A stretch of DNA of 64,000 bases from Geomicrobium sediminis (GTDB lineage: Bacteria; Bacillota; Bacilli; Bacillales; Marinococcaceae): NCBI RefSeq assembly GCF_016908595.1, contig NZ_JAFBEC010000003.1, positions 344,209-408,208 on the forward strand, in the 5' to 3' direction. The notes under the pieces are model-generated. The model was not told the origin of the DNA, made no database searches, and saw nothing but the letters and a program-made list of their open reading frames with translations. This document shows, piece by piece, positions 35,816 to 44,520 of this stretch; the first letter of the stretch is position 1, and each line of letters opens with the position of its first letter. The position numbers were made by a program, and so were the translations under genes.

Positions 35816-35844
35816 TTGCTATTAAGATTTTACCGTGCTATACT
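35816..35844 (+). promoter_or_regulatory. Promoter of the cold-shock gene, with long leader
   Basis: TTGCTA at 35816-35821 and TATACT at 35839-35844 are 17 bp apart. Transcription from here would give a leader of about 160 bases before the csp gene, the kind of long 5' leader that folds with temperature in cold-shock mRNAs. A GGTTCA / TGAACC pair in the leader could close a large loop. I see no gene in the leader; the open frame across it has no good ribosome site and starts ahead of the transcription start. Confidence 0.5.
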
Positions 35845-36011
35845 CAGTTTGTCGAAAGTGATTGAATGTACGGTGTATTATTTTTTTCGGCCTCTGCTAT
35901 ACAGTTTAGGACGCAAAAAGGTTCACCATCTTTTCAATTATTTTACACTAATTTTTTTGTTCAAGAAGGAACGTACCTTTTTGAACCGCCTATTCAAAGG
36001 AGGCCACAAGC

Positions 36012-36209
36012 ATGACTGGTAAAGTAAAATGGTTTAACGCTGAAAAAGGTTTCGGTTTTATCGAGCGTGAAGACGGAGACGACGTATTCGTACACTTCTC
36101 TGCGATCCAAGCAGAAGGTTTCAAGACTCTTGAAGAAGGTCAAGACGTTGAATTTGAAATCGTTGAAGGCGACCGCGGACCACAAGCTGCTAACGTAGTA
36201 GGTCTTTAA
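36012..36209 (+). CDS. csp: Cold-shock protein
   Basis: A 65-residue single-domain RNA/DNA chaperone. RNP1 is KGFGFIER and RNP2 is VFVHFSAI, both intact, within the five-strand OB barrel that begins [14 protein letters not shown] strong AAAGGAGG site precedes the ATG. It melts RNA structure at low temperature. The DEAD-box helicase CshA, coded next, is a known partner of cold-shock proteins in Bacillus. Confidence 0.96.
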   Translation: MTGKVKWFNAEKGFGFIEREDGDDVFVHFSAIQAEGFKTLEEGQDVEFEIVEGDRGPQAANVVGL

Positions 36210-36228
36210 GAAGAGCTGAATACTCAGG

Positions 36229-36270
36229 AATAGAGGGGTATATTCCATATGGAATATACTCCTTTCTATT
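36229..36270 (+). terminator. Strong hairpin after csp, without a U-run
   Basis: GTATATTCC / GGAATATAC pair across a 4-base loop, extended outward by AATAGA / TCTATT with G-U pairs between. The sequence after it (GTGCAAAAG) has no T-run, so it is a poor intrinsic terminator. It may stabilise the csp mRNA 3' end or need Rho. Confidence 0.45.
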
Positions 36271-36415
36271 GTGCAAAAGTGAGCTAGACTTAGGTTTAGT
36301 GGAATTATCGTGATTAGGTTCGTTCCGTTTTTGGGATTGGAAGTCTTCGAGCGCTTTTGCATCATGCATTCCTTAGAAGAAATAGAGAAAAGAGATGTAA
36401 AGGAGCATTTTTTGA

Positions 36416-37912
36416 ATGAAGTTTAATGAATTAGATCTACCTCTTGAGTTACTCGAGAGCATTGAAAAAATGGGTTTCGAAGAAGCGACCCCAATCCAAG
36501 AACAGGTACTACCAGTAGCACGTGAAGGTCATGACGTTATTGGTCAAGCACAAACAGGAACAGGAAAGACAACGGCATTCGGTCTTCCAATGTTAGAGAA
36601 GATTGACATGGATAACCCGAACGTCCAAGCACTTGTCTTAGCACCGACTCGTGAATTAGCAGTACAAGTTGCTGATGAATTGACACGTTTAGGACGTAAC
36701 AAAAAGGTTAAAACTGTTGCGGTTTACGGTGGAGCGGACATCAGCCGCCAAATCCGTGAATTAAAATCACGCCCACAAATTGTTGTTGCGACGCCTGGAC
36801 GTTACATGGACCACACACGTCGTCGTACAATTCGTCCTGCTTCAATTGAGACAGTTGTTCTAGATGAGGCGGATGAAATGCTTAGCATGGGATTCGTGGA
36901 AGACATTGAAGCGATTCTTGAAGAGGTTCCAGATGAGCGTCAAACGTTGTTATTCTCAGCGACAATGCCAACTCGTCTTAAGAAAGTCTCTGATCGCTTT
37001 ATGAAGGATCCTAAAACGGTTTCGGTTAAAGCGAAGACGTTAACGGTTGATAACATCGAGCAATTTGCGGTGAAAGTACCAGAAAAGCACAAATTACTTG
37101 CTCTTACTCGTATTATTGAGCTTGAAGATCCAGAGCTTGCGATCATTTTCGGGCGTACAAAGCGTCGTGTTGATGAATTATCAGAAGCTCTTGAGCATCA
37201 AGGCTATGCAGCTGCGGGGATCCACGGTGACTTAAAGCAAGCACAGCGTACGAACGTTTTGCGTCGTTTTAAGCAAGGATCAGTGAAATTCCTCGTTGCA
37301 ACAGACGTTGCAGCTCGTGGAATTGACGTATCAGGCGTTAGTCACGTCTTTAACTTTGACATTCCTCAAGAATCCGAAAGCTATGTTCACCGAATTGGAC
37401 GAACAGGACGTGCGGGTCAATCTGGTAAAGCATACACATTTGCAGCACCGATTGAGATGGATCATTTAAGTATGATTGAGCGTGAAACAAAAGGGAAAAT
37501 CAAAACGATTGATCTTCCTACGAAAGAAGAAGCAAGCGATGTACGTCAATCTCGTTTAGCTGATGAGCTTGTAAAAGTAATTCAGAGCAACGGCCAAGCG
37601 AATTTCGAAGCAACTGCTGAGAAATTACTACAATCGTATGACGCAAAAGACGTTGTAGCTGCAGCGCTTGCATCAATTCAAAACGACACGAAAGAACCAA
37701 TGAAGACATTAACTGGTGAACGTCCTGTCGTTAACAAAAAGCGCTCAAAAGCGCCAAGTTCTAAGCATAAAAAAGGTGGACGCCGTTTCTACGAAGATCG
37801 TGACGGTAGAAACCGTAATCGTCGTCGCTCTAGCGGTGGTGGCGGTGGAGGAAGTCGCGGACCACAATCGTCTGGTGGAAGACGCCAAGATCGTCGACGT
37901 CAACCTCGTTAA
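36416..37912 (+). CDS. cshA: DEAD-box RNA helicase CshA
   Basis: ATP-dependent RNA helicase of 498 residues. It has the Q motif region FEEATPIQEQ, motif I AQTGTGKT, motif Ia PTRELAVQ, motif II DEAD, motif III SAT, motif V TDVAARGID and motif VI HRIGRTGRAG. The C-terminal tail is basic with a Gly run and repeated Arg (RNRNRRRSSG, then RRQDRRRQPR), like CshA. It works in ribosome assembly, cold adaptation and the RNA degradosome. It is followed by a textbook terminator. Confidence 0.95.
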   Translation: MKFNELDLPLELLESIEKMGFEEATPIQEQVLPVAREGHDVIGQAQTGTGKTTAFGLPMLEKIDMDNPNVQALVLAPTRELAVQVADELTRLGRNKKVKTVAVYGGADISRQIRELKSRPQIVVATPGRYMDHTRRRTIRPASIETVVLDEADEMLSMGFVEDIEAILEEVPDERQTLLFSATMPTRLKKVSDRFMKDPKTVSVKAKTLTVDNIEQFAVKVPEKHKLLALTRIIELEDPELAIIFGRTKRRVDELSEALEHQGYAAAGIHGDLKQAQRTNVLRRFKQGSVKFLVATDVAARGIDVSGVSHVFNFDIPQESESYVHRIGRTGRAGQSGKAYTFAAPIEMDHLSMIERETKGKIKTIDLPTKEEASDVRQSRLADELVKVIQSNGQANFEATAEKLLQSYDAKDVVAAALASIQNDTKEPMKTLTGERPVVNKKRSKAPSSKHKKGGRRFYEDRDGRNRNRRRSSGGGGGGSRGPQSSGGRRQDRRRQPR

Positions 37913-37925
37913 GAATGAGTTAAGA

Positions 37926-37961
37926 AACGCTTGCTATCCTAGCAAGCGTTTTTTTTTTTTT
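37926..37961 (+). terminator. Terminator of cshA
   Basis: Perfect 10-bp stem AACGCTTGCT / AGCAAGCGTT with a 5-base loop and a run of more than ten T. Confidence 0.95.
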
Positions 37962-38043
37962 GTTTTTCGACACAAAAGCCGAGCAGGAAAGTGTAGGTGA
38001 TTGTCGAATTCGTTATTGAAGAGCATACGAAGGGGGATTAGGT

Positions 38044-38598
38044 ATGGGTGCAATTCTAACTCAAACGACCCAAGCGAAGAATAGCCACAATATCGTCATT
38101 CGAACAGCGACCGTAAAAGATGCAAAAGCAATTCTTGAATTTAATGAAGAGGTGTTAGCAGAAGCCCCTTACTTACTAACAACCCGTGAAGAGTTTACTT
38201 TAACGTTAAAAGAAGAAGAGAAGTTTCTGTCGGATATGTATGATCACAAAAACAAATTGGCAATTGTTGCAGAGCTTGATGGTAAGGTTGTCGGTTTCCT
38301 CGATTTTCATGGAGGAGGTCGCAGGCGAAATCAACATGACGGTACTCTCGGAATGAGTGTACGTGAGCATTGGCGAAATCAAGGAATCGGTGATTTGCTT
38401 CTTCGTGCTTTGTTTGACTGGGTGGAACGACATAAAACGGTTGAGAAGGTAAGTTTAGAAGTGTTTTCCCAGAACATTGGCGCCATTCACCTTTACATTA
38501 AACAAGGGTTCGTTCAAGAAGGTCGCAAAGTGCATGCTATTAAACTAGATGACGGACAGTATATGGATCTCATCATCATGGGGCGCATCCTCAAATAA
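38044..38598 (+). CDS. GNAT family N-acetyltransferase
   Basis: Protein of 184 residues with a full GNAT fold. The acetyl-CoA binding motif A is LGMSVREHWRNQGIGDLLLRALFDW (about residues 100-124), and motif B is VSLEVFSQNIGAIHLYIKQGFVQEG. The substrate is unknown. Relatives with this pattern acetylate small molecules or protein N-termini. It has its own GAAGGGGG ribosome site and stands alone, with a GC-rich palindrome following it. Confidence 0.88.
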   Translation: MGAILTQTTQAKNSHNIVIRTATVKDAKAILEFNEEVLAEAPYLLTTREEFTLTLKEEEKFLSDMYDHKNKLAIVAELDGKVVGFLDFHGGGRRRNQHDGTLGMSVREHWRNQGIGDLLLRALFDWVERHKTVEKVSLEVFSQNIGAIHLYIKQGFVQEGRKVHAIKLDDGQYMDLIIMGRILK

Positions 38599-38603
38599 CT
38601 TCA

Positions 38604-38645
38604 GGGTCAGTCCCCCACCACTTTAAAGCGGTGGGGGACTGACCC
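38604..38645. repeat. GC-rich, near-perfect 42-bp palindrome
   Basis: GGGTCAGTCCCCCACC at 38604-38619 pairs perfectly with its complement at 38630-38645, and the 10 bases between (ACTTTAAAGC) are themselves palindromic apart from one pair. It lies between convergent genes and is far richer in G and C than its surroundings. No T-run follows on either strand, unlike the other terminators here. This fits a dispersed REP-like palindromic element better than a local terminator. Confidence 0.7.
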
Positions 38646-38652
38646 CGAACGT

Positions 38653-40152
38653 TTAGATGATGTGTTTTGAGCTTTTATTCGTTGTTTGTTGTGATTCAAC
38701 GATGAGGTCAGCGGTAAGTTGACCGGACAATGTGACCATCGGTACGCCACCGCCAGGGTGTGTGGAACCGCCAACAAAATACAAGTTGTGATAAGCGCTA
38801 CTTTGACTTGGAATTTTAAAACCGCCGTTCGTCTTACGGTTTGCCGTTACCCCGTATATGGAACCACCGACCGAACCGTAGAGATCGTGGAGGTCATTCG
38901 GTGTAAATGTGTAGTCGAATTCAATACAATCTCGAAGTCCGTTTAAGCCGTTTCGCTCTAATTTGGAAAGCACGACATCGCGGTACGATCCGTATTGTTC
39001 TTGCCAATTTTCATTATCGTTTAATGGAGGTACATGTGTGAGAATGAAAAAGTTCGCTTTTCCTTCTGGTGCTTGTGTTGGGTCACTTTTTGAAGAGATG
39101 CCAATGTACACTGTCGGATCATCTGCTGGGCGTTTTTCTTCATAGATCTGTTTGAACTCAAGTTCAGGATCTTTTGAGAAAAAGAAATTGTGGTGTGCGA
39201 GCTGTTCATAATCTCGATTTATGCCGAGCAGCATGACGAGTCCAGAGACGGTCGGTTCATATTTATGAACGAGTGGTTTGTTCGTATGTTCGGGCAGCAA
39301 ATCAGCATAAGTAGAAACAACCTCACGGTTTGAGACGACATAATCACTTTTGATCGTTTGACCAGTTGCTAACTCAACACCGGAAACAAGGTCTTTTTCG
39401 TTTACGATTTTCGTAACCTTTGTCTTCGTCTTAATCGTAACCCCTAATTTTATTAATACTTTTTCCATCGCTTTTACGATGTTGTATAATCCCCCCTCAA
39501 CGTAATAAATGCCAAGTCCAAATTGAACGTGAGCAAGTTGAGACATCACGGCTGGTGCTTGATAGGGGGAGGATCCTACATACATGACGAGAAAGTTTAA
39601 CAATTGTTGAAGGTGAGGATCTTCAATGTAGCGCTTCGTTCCAGATGCCATACTTTTTAATGGGTCGAGCTTTAACAGCTCTGGCAGTGTATGATAACTT
39701 CGTAATTCCGTTAACCCGGTCAAGCTTCGCTTATAAAAACTTTTCATACATAGCTCGTACATCTTTGAGCTGTAATTCATATATTGCAAAAATCCTTGCG
39801 CATCTGCTTTTGAAATACGCTCAATTTCTTTTAACATCGTCGGTAAATCACCATGTAAATCAATCGTTTCTCCGTCTTCGAAAAACGTTCGCCATTGAGG
39901 TTCTACACGCGTAAGGGATACATAATCGTGCAAGTTTTCGCCAGCCCGTTCAAATAGTTGTTCTAAAACCCAAGGCATTGTCAAAATTGAAGGCCCTGTA
40001 TCAAACGAAAACCCTTCTCCTTCGCGTACATTGCACTTCCCACCAATGCGCTCGTTTTGCTCAAGAACAGTTACATCAAAGCCTTCAGAAGCGAGGCTAA
40101 TTGCAGCGGAGAGACCGCCTAATCCCCCTCCAACAATCGTTACGCTAGTCAT
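38653..40152 (-). CDS. Carotenoid desaturase/oxygenase family protein (CrtI/CrtN/CrtP type)
   Basis: FAD-dependent enzyme of 499 residues. The N-terminal dinucleotide motif is VGGGLGGLSAAISLASEGFDVTVLEQ, followed by GGKCNVREGEGFSFDTGPSIL. The C-terminal motif is NLYFVGGSTHPGGGVPMVTLSGQL, typical of phytoene/diapophytoene desaturases and of the CrtP/CrtNb oxygenases. No phytoene or squalene synthase (CrtB/CrtM) is adjacent, so it either modifies a carotenoid made elsewhere or acts on other polyenes. The ATG at 40152 is eight bases from AGGAG; the GTG at 40161 overlaps that site and is rejected. Confidence 0.85.
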   Translation of the reverse strand: MTSVTIVGGGLGGLSAAISLASEGFDVTVLEQNERIGGKCNVREGEGFSFDTGPSILTMPWVLEQLFERAGENLHDYVSLTRVEPQWRTFFEDGETIDLHGDLPTMLKEIERISKADAQGFLQYMNYSSKMYELCMKSFYKRSLTGLTELRSYHTLPELLKLDPLKSMASGTKRYIEDPHLQQLLNFLVMYVGSSPYQAPAVMSQLAHVQFGLGIYYVEGGLYNIVKAMEKVLIKLGVTIKTKTKVTKIVNEKDLVSGVELATGQTIKSDYVVSNREVVSTYADLLPEHTNKPLVHKYEPTVSGLVMLLGINRDYEQLAHHNFFFSKDPELEFKQIYEEKRPADDPTVYIGISSKSDPTQAPEGKANFFILTHVPPLNDNENWQEQYGSYRDVVLSKLERNGLNGLRDCIEFDYTFTPNDLHDLYGSVGGSIYGVTANRKTNGGFKIPSQSSAYHNLYFVGGSTHPGGGVPMVTLSGQLTADLIVESQQTTNKSSKHII

Positions 40153-40170
40153 CGATATCACTCCTAATTT

Positions 40171-40707
40171 TTAATAAATCCAAGGGATCACTACCCAGCG
40201 TTTTTTCTTCCACTGGTCGTACCTTCCTTTTAATGTAAGCTGAAGCGCAGATTCTTCTTTTCGAATTCTTACCCATAAAGCAAATGGAAATAGACTAACT
40301 GACATCATCATTGCAATGGGTGATTGCATAAACAGAGCGAAGCCGAACACGATTAATGCTAGACCAACGTATAAAGGGTGCCGCAGTAACTGATACGGTC
40401 CTTTGGATGACAGAACCATATCTTGCTTTGCATCGATCCCTCGTGTGAAAGCATTTCCTAGACTTTTTATGGACCAATAGCGTAAAAAAATACCAAAACC
40501 AAACAATACGACACCGAGTAGTTGAATAAAGTAAAAGTCAAAGCCAAAGCTGTTGGCGGTAAAGCTTGCGGTCGCAACGATGACGATGACGGCAAACAAG
40601 ATAAAATAAAAACTACTGTCCTTCTTGGCGGTTTGTTGCTCTTTTTTTATAAAAAACTCCGCAATCCAAATGAAACAAAGACCGTAAAAAAGCAAGTGAA
40701 GCAACAA
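40171..40707 (-). CDS. Isoprenylcysteine methyltransferase-family membrane protein
   Basis: Integral membrane protein of about 178 residues with about five hydrophobic segments. The ICMT/PEMT-type SAM-binding region is SSKGPYQLLRHPLYVGLALIVFGFAL, and the end is basic (YDQWKKKRWVVIPWIY). The longest frame begins at a TTG at 40740, but the only good ribosome site (GGGAGG) lies within it. A TTG seven bases after that site, at 40707, is the likely start. The gene is 18 bases from the carotenoid enzyme gene in the same direction, so the two are probably co-transcribed and may act on the same isoprenoid. Confidence 0.75.
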   Translation of the reverse strand: MLLHLLFYGLCFIWIAEFFIKKEQQTAKKDSSFYFILFAVIVIVATASFTANSFGFDFYFIQLLGVVLFGFGIFLRYWSIKSLGNAFTRGIDAKQDMVLSSKGPYQLLRHPLYVGLALIVFGFALFMQSPIAMMMSVSLFPFALWVRIRKEESALQLTLKGRYDQWKKKRWVVIPWIY

Positions 40708-40779
40708 AGTCACACCTCCCATATGGCATAGTGTTCCCAAACTGGAAAAACGATCCTCAAAAAAAATTTAACGAAACAC

Positions 40780-40844
40780 TTGAAAGTCAAAGATAGTCAA
40801 ACTATAATGGAGTTAAGAAAAGGTTAAATATAGTCAAAGTCAAA
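40780..40844 (+). promoter_or_regulatory. clpE promoter with two CtsR boxes
   Basis: TTGAAA at 40780-40785 and TATAAT at 40803-40808 are 17 bp apart. A CtsR heptad repeat, AGTCAAA-N3-AGTCAAA, fills 40785-40801, inside the promoter. A second compact copy, AGTCAAAGTCAAA at 40832-40844, lies downstream and lacks the 3-base spacer. CtsR is the heat-shock repressor that controls clp genes in Bacilli, so clpE is almost certainly under it. Confidence 0.9.
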
Positions 40845-40888
40845 ATGACAACAATAAAAACCGTTAAGAAAGAACGAGGAGGAAAACC

Positions 40889-42997
40889 ATGATGAACTGT
40901 ACTCATTGTCAAACGAACCAAGCTCGTATTCAAATACGCTTTCGAATGAACGGACATCAACACCAGATGCACTTATGTGAGACGTGTTACAAAGAGATCC
41001 AAAATCAAATGCACCAACCATCAGGTTTTGCTGCAAGTTCTCCATACAATGCAATGAATGGTCAAAGCTCGAAACAGCAACACACGATGACAACCGATGA
41101 AATGAATTCAGGTGGAATACTAGATGAATTAGGGAAGAACTTAACCGCGGATGCGAATAACGGAACAATTGATCCGGTGATCGGTCGAGATGCAGAAGTT
41201 GAACGTGTCATTGAGACATTAAACCGCCGTAACAAAAACAACCCAGTCTTAATCGGTGAACCTGGTGTTGGTAAGACGGCTATTGCTGAAGGACTTGCAC
41301 GTAAAATTGTCCAAGGAGAAGTGCCAAAGAAATTAAAGAACAAGCAAATTTACTTGTTGGACGTTACTTCTCTTGTAGCTGGAACGGGTGTTAGAGGTCA
41401 GTTTGAAGAGAGAATGAAGCAACTAATCGAGGAAATGAAGCAGCGCGACGATGTCATTTTATTTATCGATGAGATTCATCAAATTGTCGGTGCTGGCTCT
41501 GCCGAAGGGTCATCAGATGCAGGCAATATCATGAAACCAGCGCTCGCACGTGGTGAGCTTCAACTTATTGGTGCAACAACATTAAACGAATACCGCAAAA
41601 TCGAAAAGGACGCAGCTCTTGAACGACGCTTCCAACCAGTGATGGTCGATGAACCTTCAACTGAAGATGCGCAAAAGATCTTGCTCGGTTTAAAACCATA
41701 CTATGAGAAGTATCATGAAGTTGAATATAGCGATGAAGCGATAGAAGCTGCGGTGCAATTATCGAGTCGCTACATTCAGGATCGTTTCTTACCAGATAAA
41801 GCGATTGACTTAATGGACGAAGCGGGCGCAAAAATGAACTTGCATATTTCTGAGAGTACGATCGACGAAATTCAAGAACGACTTGATGTCATTCAACAAG
41901 AAAAAGCTGACGCAGCAAGTAAAGAAGAGTACGAACGAGCAGCACAACTTCGTACTGAAGAACTGCAATTACGAGAAAAACAACAAGCAACGAAACAAGA
42001 CAATAAAGATAATGTCATCCACGTTGCAGCGATCGAGGCGCTTGTTGAAGCAAAGACAGGCATTCCAGTACGTCGATTACAAGAAGATGAACAACAAAAA
42101 ATGCGCAACTTGCCAGAGCGATTAGATCAATCAGTGATCGGGCAAGCGGAAGCAGTCAATAAAGTTACGAAAGCGATTCGTCGAAACCGTACGGGATTAC
42201 GTCGGGGCAACCGACCGATTGGTTCATTCTTATTCGTTGGACCGACCGGTGTCGGTAAAACAGAATTGACGAAGCAGCTCGCTGTAGAATTGTTCGGTGA
42301 CAAAGACGTGATGATTCGCTTTGATATGAGTGAGTATATGGAGAAACATTCCGCGTCTAAATTGATTGGTTCACCGCCTGGATACGTCGGTCACGAAGAT
42401 GCAGGTCAGTTAACAGAGCAAGTACGAAGAAAACCATATAGTATTATTTTGCTAGACGAAATTGAAAAAGCACACCCAGACATTCAGCATATGTTCTTGC
42501 AAATTATGGAAGACGGTCGTTTAACAGATTCTCAAGGTCGTACAGTAAGCTTTAAAGATACCGTCATTATTATGACGTCAAATGCCGGCAGCTCAGTTAA
42601 GAAAGCAACGGTCGGATTTGGAGCTAGTGAAGACGATAAAAAGCAAGTTACACAAGGCTTGCAAGATTATTTTAGACCGGAATTTCTTAACCGCTTTGAT
42701 GCAATTGTTCAATTCAATGCGTTGACGAAGGAACATTTGCTATCGATTGTTGATCTTATGCTTAACGATTTAACGGAGGTGGCTAACGAGCGGAAAGTTA
42801 TGCTTTCGGTTGATCAAAAAGCAAAAGAAAAAATCGTAGAATTAGGTTATGACCCTACCTTTGGTGCACGCCCACTACGCAGAATTATTGAAGAGCACGT
42901 TGAAGATGGAATTAGCGACGTCATGCTTGAAAATGAACACGCAAATTCAATGCAAGTGACGGTAATTAACGATCAAATTGTCGTCCAGGCTTCCTAA
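40889..42997 (+). CDS. clpE: ATP-dependent Clp protease ATP-binding subunit ClpE
   Basis: HSP100 unfoldase of 702 residues. The N-terminal zinc finger (CTHCQTNQ then CETCYKEI) is specific to ClpE among Clp ATPases. Two AAA+ modules follow: D1 with [15 protein letters not shown] and D2 with [15 protein letters not shown]. The UVR-like coiled segment with repeated Glu and Gln lies between them. The ClpP-docking loop is expected within D2. It feeds aggregated proteins to ClpP during heat stress. The AGGAGG site is six bases before ATG. It is monocistronic and CtsR-controlled. Confidence 0.96.
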   Translation: MMNCTHCQTNQARIQIRFRMNGHQHQMHLCETCYKEIQNQMHQPSGFAASSPYNAMNGQSSKQQHTMTTDEMNSGGILDELGKNLTADANNGTIDPVIGRDAEVERVIETLNRRNKNNPVLIGEPGVGKTAIAEGLARKIVQGEVPKKLKNKQIYLLDVTSLVAGTGVRGQFEERMKQLIEEMKQRDDVILFIDEIHQIVGAGSAEGSSDAGNIMKPALARGELQLIGATTLNEYRKIEKDAALERRFQPVMVDEPSTEDAQKILLGLKPYYEKYHEVEYSDEAIEAAVQLSSRYIQDRFLPDKAIDLMDEAGAKMNLHISESTIDEIQERLDVIQQEKADAASKEEYERAAQLRTEELQLREKQQATKQDNKDNVIHVAAIEALVEAKTGIPVRRLQEDEQQKMRNLPERLDQSVIGQAEAVNKVTKAIRRNRTGLRRGNRPIGSFLFVGPTGVGKTELTKQLAVELFGDKDVMIRFDMSEYMEKHSASKLIGSPPGYVGHEDAGQLTEQVRRKPYSIILLDEIEKAHPDIQHMFLQIMEDGRLTDSQGRTVSFKDTVIIMTSNAGSSVKKATVGFGASEDDKKQVTQGLQDYFRPEFLNRFDAIVQFNALTKEHLLSIVDLMLNDLTEVANERKVMLSVDQKAKEKIVELGYDPTFGARPLRRIIEEHVEDGISDVMLENEHANSMQVTVINDQIVVQAS

Positions 42998-43006
42998 TGT
43001 TGGAAG

Positions 43007-43031
43007 AGCCCGAGATTTCTCGGGCTTTTTT
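43007..43031 (+). terminator. Terminator of clpE
   Basis: Perfect 9-bp stem AGCCCGAGA / TCTCGGGCT followed by six T. Confidence 0.93.
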
Positions 43032-43107
43032 CTATTTATAGTTCCGAAATCACCGACGGACTGGTACACTAAGGATAGCAGGTACATCATAAAGAGGTGA
43101 ACGTAGG

Positions 43108-43938
43108 ATGGACAAGATTAAGATTGTGACCGACTCGACGACAGACCTTCCCGAGGAGGTTCTTGAACATCATCAAGTCACGGTCGTCCCCTTGACGATT
43201 TTAATAGATAACAATAGTTATAAAGATGGCGTTGACTTGAATCCAGATCGTTTTTTAGAAATGATGAGAGAATCAGAAGAATTACCTAAAACGTCTCAAC
43301 CCTCTCTTGGAGAGCTTATTGAAGCGTATGAGGAATTAGGCAAAGACGGTAGCCGAATTTTATCTATTCATATGACTGCAGGAATGAGTGGGACGTATAA
43401 AGCAGCAAGCATTGCTGCAGAACAAGCGGATGCAGACGTAACAGTTATAGACTCTACGTTTATTGCCAATGCCTTAGGGTTTCAAGTGATTGAGGCAGCA
43501 ACGATGGCAAGTGAAGGCAAGAGTATGGACGAGATCTTAGAACGTTTAGATCACATACGCAAAAACTCAAAACTATTCGTCGTTGTGAGTACACTTGAGA
43601 ACTTATTAAAGGGTGGACGCATCGGTCGAGGGAAAGCATTTATTGGCTCGCTACTCAAACTGAAACCGATTGCAGCATTAGAAGACGGTGTCTACACACC
43701 AGTCACGAAAGTCCGAACTCAAAACCAAGTCATTCAAACATTAATGAATCACTTCAAGCAAGACACCGAAGGTAAAGAAGTTAAAGGTGTTAGTATTTCT
43801 CACGCAAACGGTTTGGAGCTTGCTCATAAGCTCCGTGAGAAGTTAAGCGAACACAAAGTTTCGATTCAATCAACAACACCTGTCATCAGTACACACACAG
43901 GTGAAGGAGCCATTGGTTTTACGTATTATACAGATTGA
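43108..43938 (+). CDS. DegV family protein (fatty-acid binding)
   Basis: Protein of 276 residues in the standard DegV layout. IVTDSTTDLPEEVL is at the start, the ligand-site LPKTSQPSLGELIEAYEEL follows, then SIHMTAGMSGTYKAA and the IDSTFIANALGFQV strand. TPVISTHTGEGAIGFTYYTD ends it. In Firmicutes such proteins (FakB) deliver exogenous fatty acids to the kinase FakA. No fakA is nearby, as is usual for the several DegV paralogues of a genome. It has its own ribosome site and terminator. Confidence 0.92.
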   Translation: MDKIKIVTDSTTDLPEEVLEHHQVTVVPLTILIDNNSYKDGVDLNPDRFLEMMRESEELPKTSQPSLGELIEAYEELGKDGSRILSIHMTAGMSGTYKAASIAAEQADADVTVIDSTFIANALGFQVIEAATMASEGKSMDEILERLDHIRKNSKLFVVVSTLENLLKGGRIGRGKAFIGSLLKLKPIAALEDGVYTPVTKVRTQNQVIQTLMNHFKQDTEGKEVKGVSISHANGLELAHKLREKLSEHKVSIQSTTPVISTHTGEGAIGFTYYTD

Positions 43939-43943
43939 GGTTG

Positions 43944-43972
43944 AGCTCGGTACTTAGTACCGGGCTTTTTTT
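43944..43972 (+). terminator. Terminator of the DegV gene
   Basis: Stem AGCTCGGTAC / GTACCGGGCT, with one G-U pair, followed by seven T. Confidence 0.85.
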
Positions 43973-44000
43973 GTTACTATTCTTTATTGGAGGGTGCTAC

Positions 44001-44333
44001 GTGACAATTTATAATAAGTTAGTTCGTGATCGTATTCCTGAAATTATTAAAGAACAAGGAAAATCATGTTCAACTCGAATTTTGTCATTAGAAGATTTCA
44101 AAAATAAATTACGAGAAAAATTACAAGAAGAAGTTAAGGAATATCTAGACACAACTAGTAAAGATCAAGCTGTGGAAGAGTTAAGTGATGTGTTAGAAGT
44201 TGTCTATTCATTAGCAAAGATGCACGGGGTAACGTTTTCCGACATTGAGAAGGCTCGCATAAAAAAAGGAGAAGAAAGAGGAGGGTTTACCGAAAGAGTG
44301 TTGTTAGAAGAGGTGTTTAACAATACAGCCTAA
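44001..44333 (+). CDS. MazG-like phosphoribosyl-ATP pyrophosphohydrolase-family protein
   Basis: Small all-helical protein of 110 residues. It begins YNKLVRDRIPEIIKEQGK and carries the metal-binding EExxE-like stretch LQEEVKEYLDT and EELSDVLEVVYSLA, then the end KKGEERGGFTERVLLEE. These are the marks of MazG-superfamily house-cleaning NTP pyrophosphatases. GTG at 44001 behind GGAGG is the start; the longer frame begins inside the DegV gene and crosses its terminator. The substrate is unknown. Confidence 0.85.
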   Translation: MTIYNKLVRDRIPEIIKEQGKSCSTRILSLEDFKNKLREKLQEEVKEYLDTTSKDQAVEELSDVLEVVYSLAKMHGVTFSDIEKARIKKGEERGGFTERVLLEEVFNNTA

Positions 44334-44359
44334 TGTAAAAATAAGACGCAAAAAAAAAG

Positions 44360-44390
44360 CATCACTCAATTCGGGTGATGTTTTCTTTTT
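44360..44390 (+). terminator. Terminator of the MazG-like gene
   Basis: Stem CATCACTC / GGGTGATG with a 5-base loop, one G-U pair and a T-rich tail. A run of nine A precedes it, so it may work in both directions. Confidence 0.8.
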
Positions 44391-44520
44391 ACGATACTAA
44401 TTGAACTGTAATCCATAGGAAAAAGGTTTTGTTAGTTAGCTTGGTTTCTGGCATTTTTAATTGCGACCGTTAATATACTCAGTGAGTAAAGTCTAGTATT
44501 TTCATTGAGGAGGCGTTGAA

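Noticed and set aside
35816..36022. 68-codon ORF before the cold-shock gene
   Set aside because: It starts within the -35 box, has no ribosome site and lies in the long csp leader.
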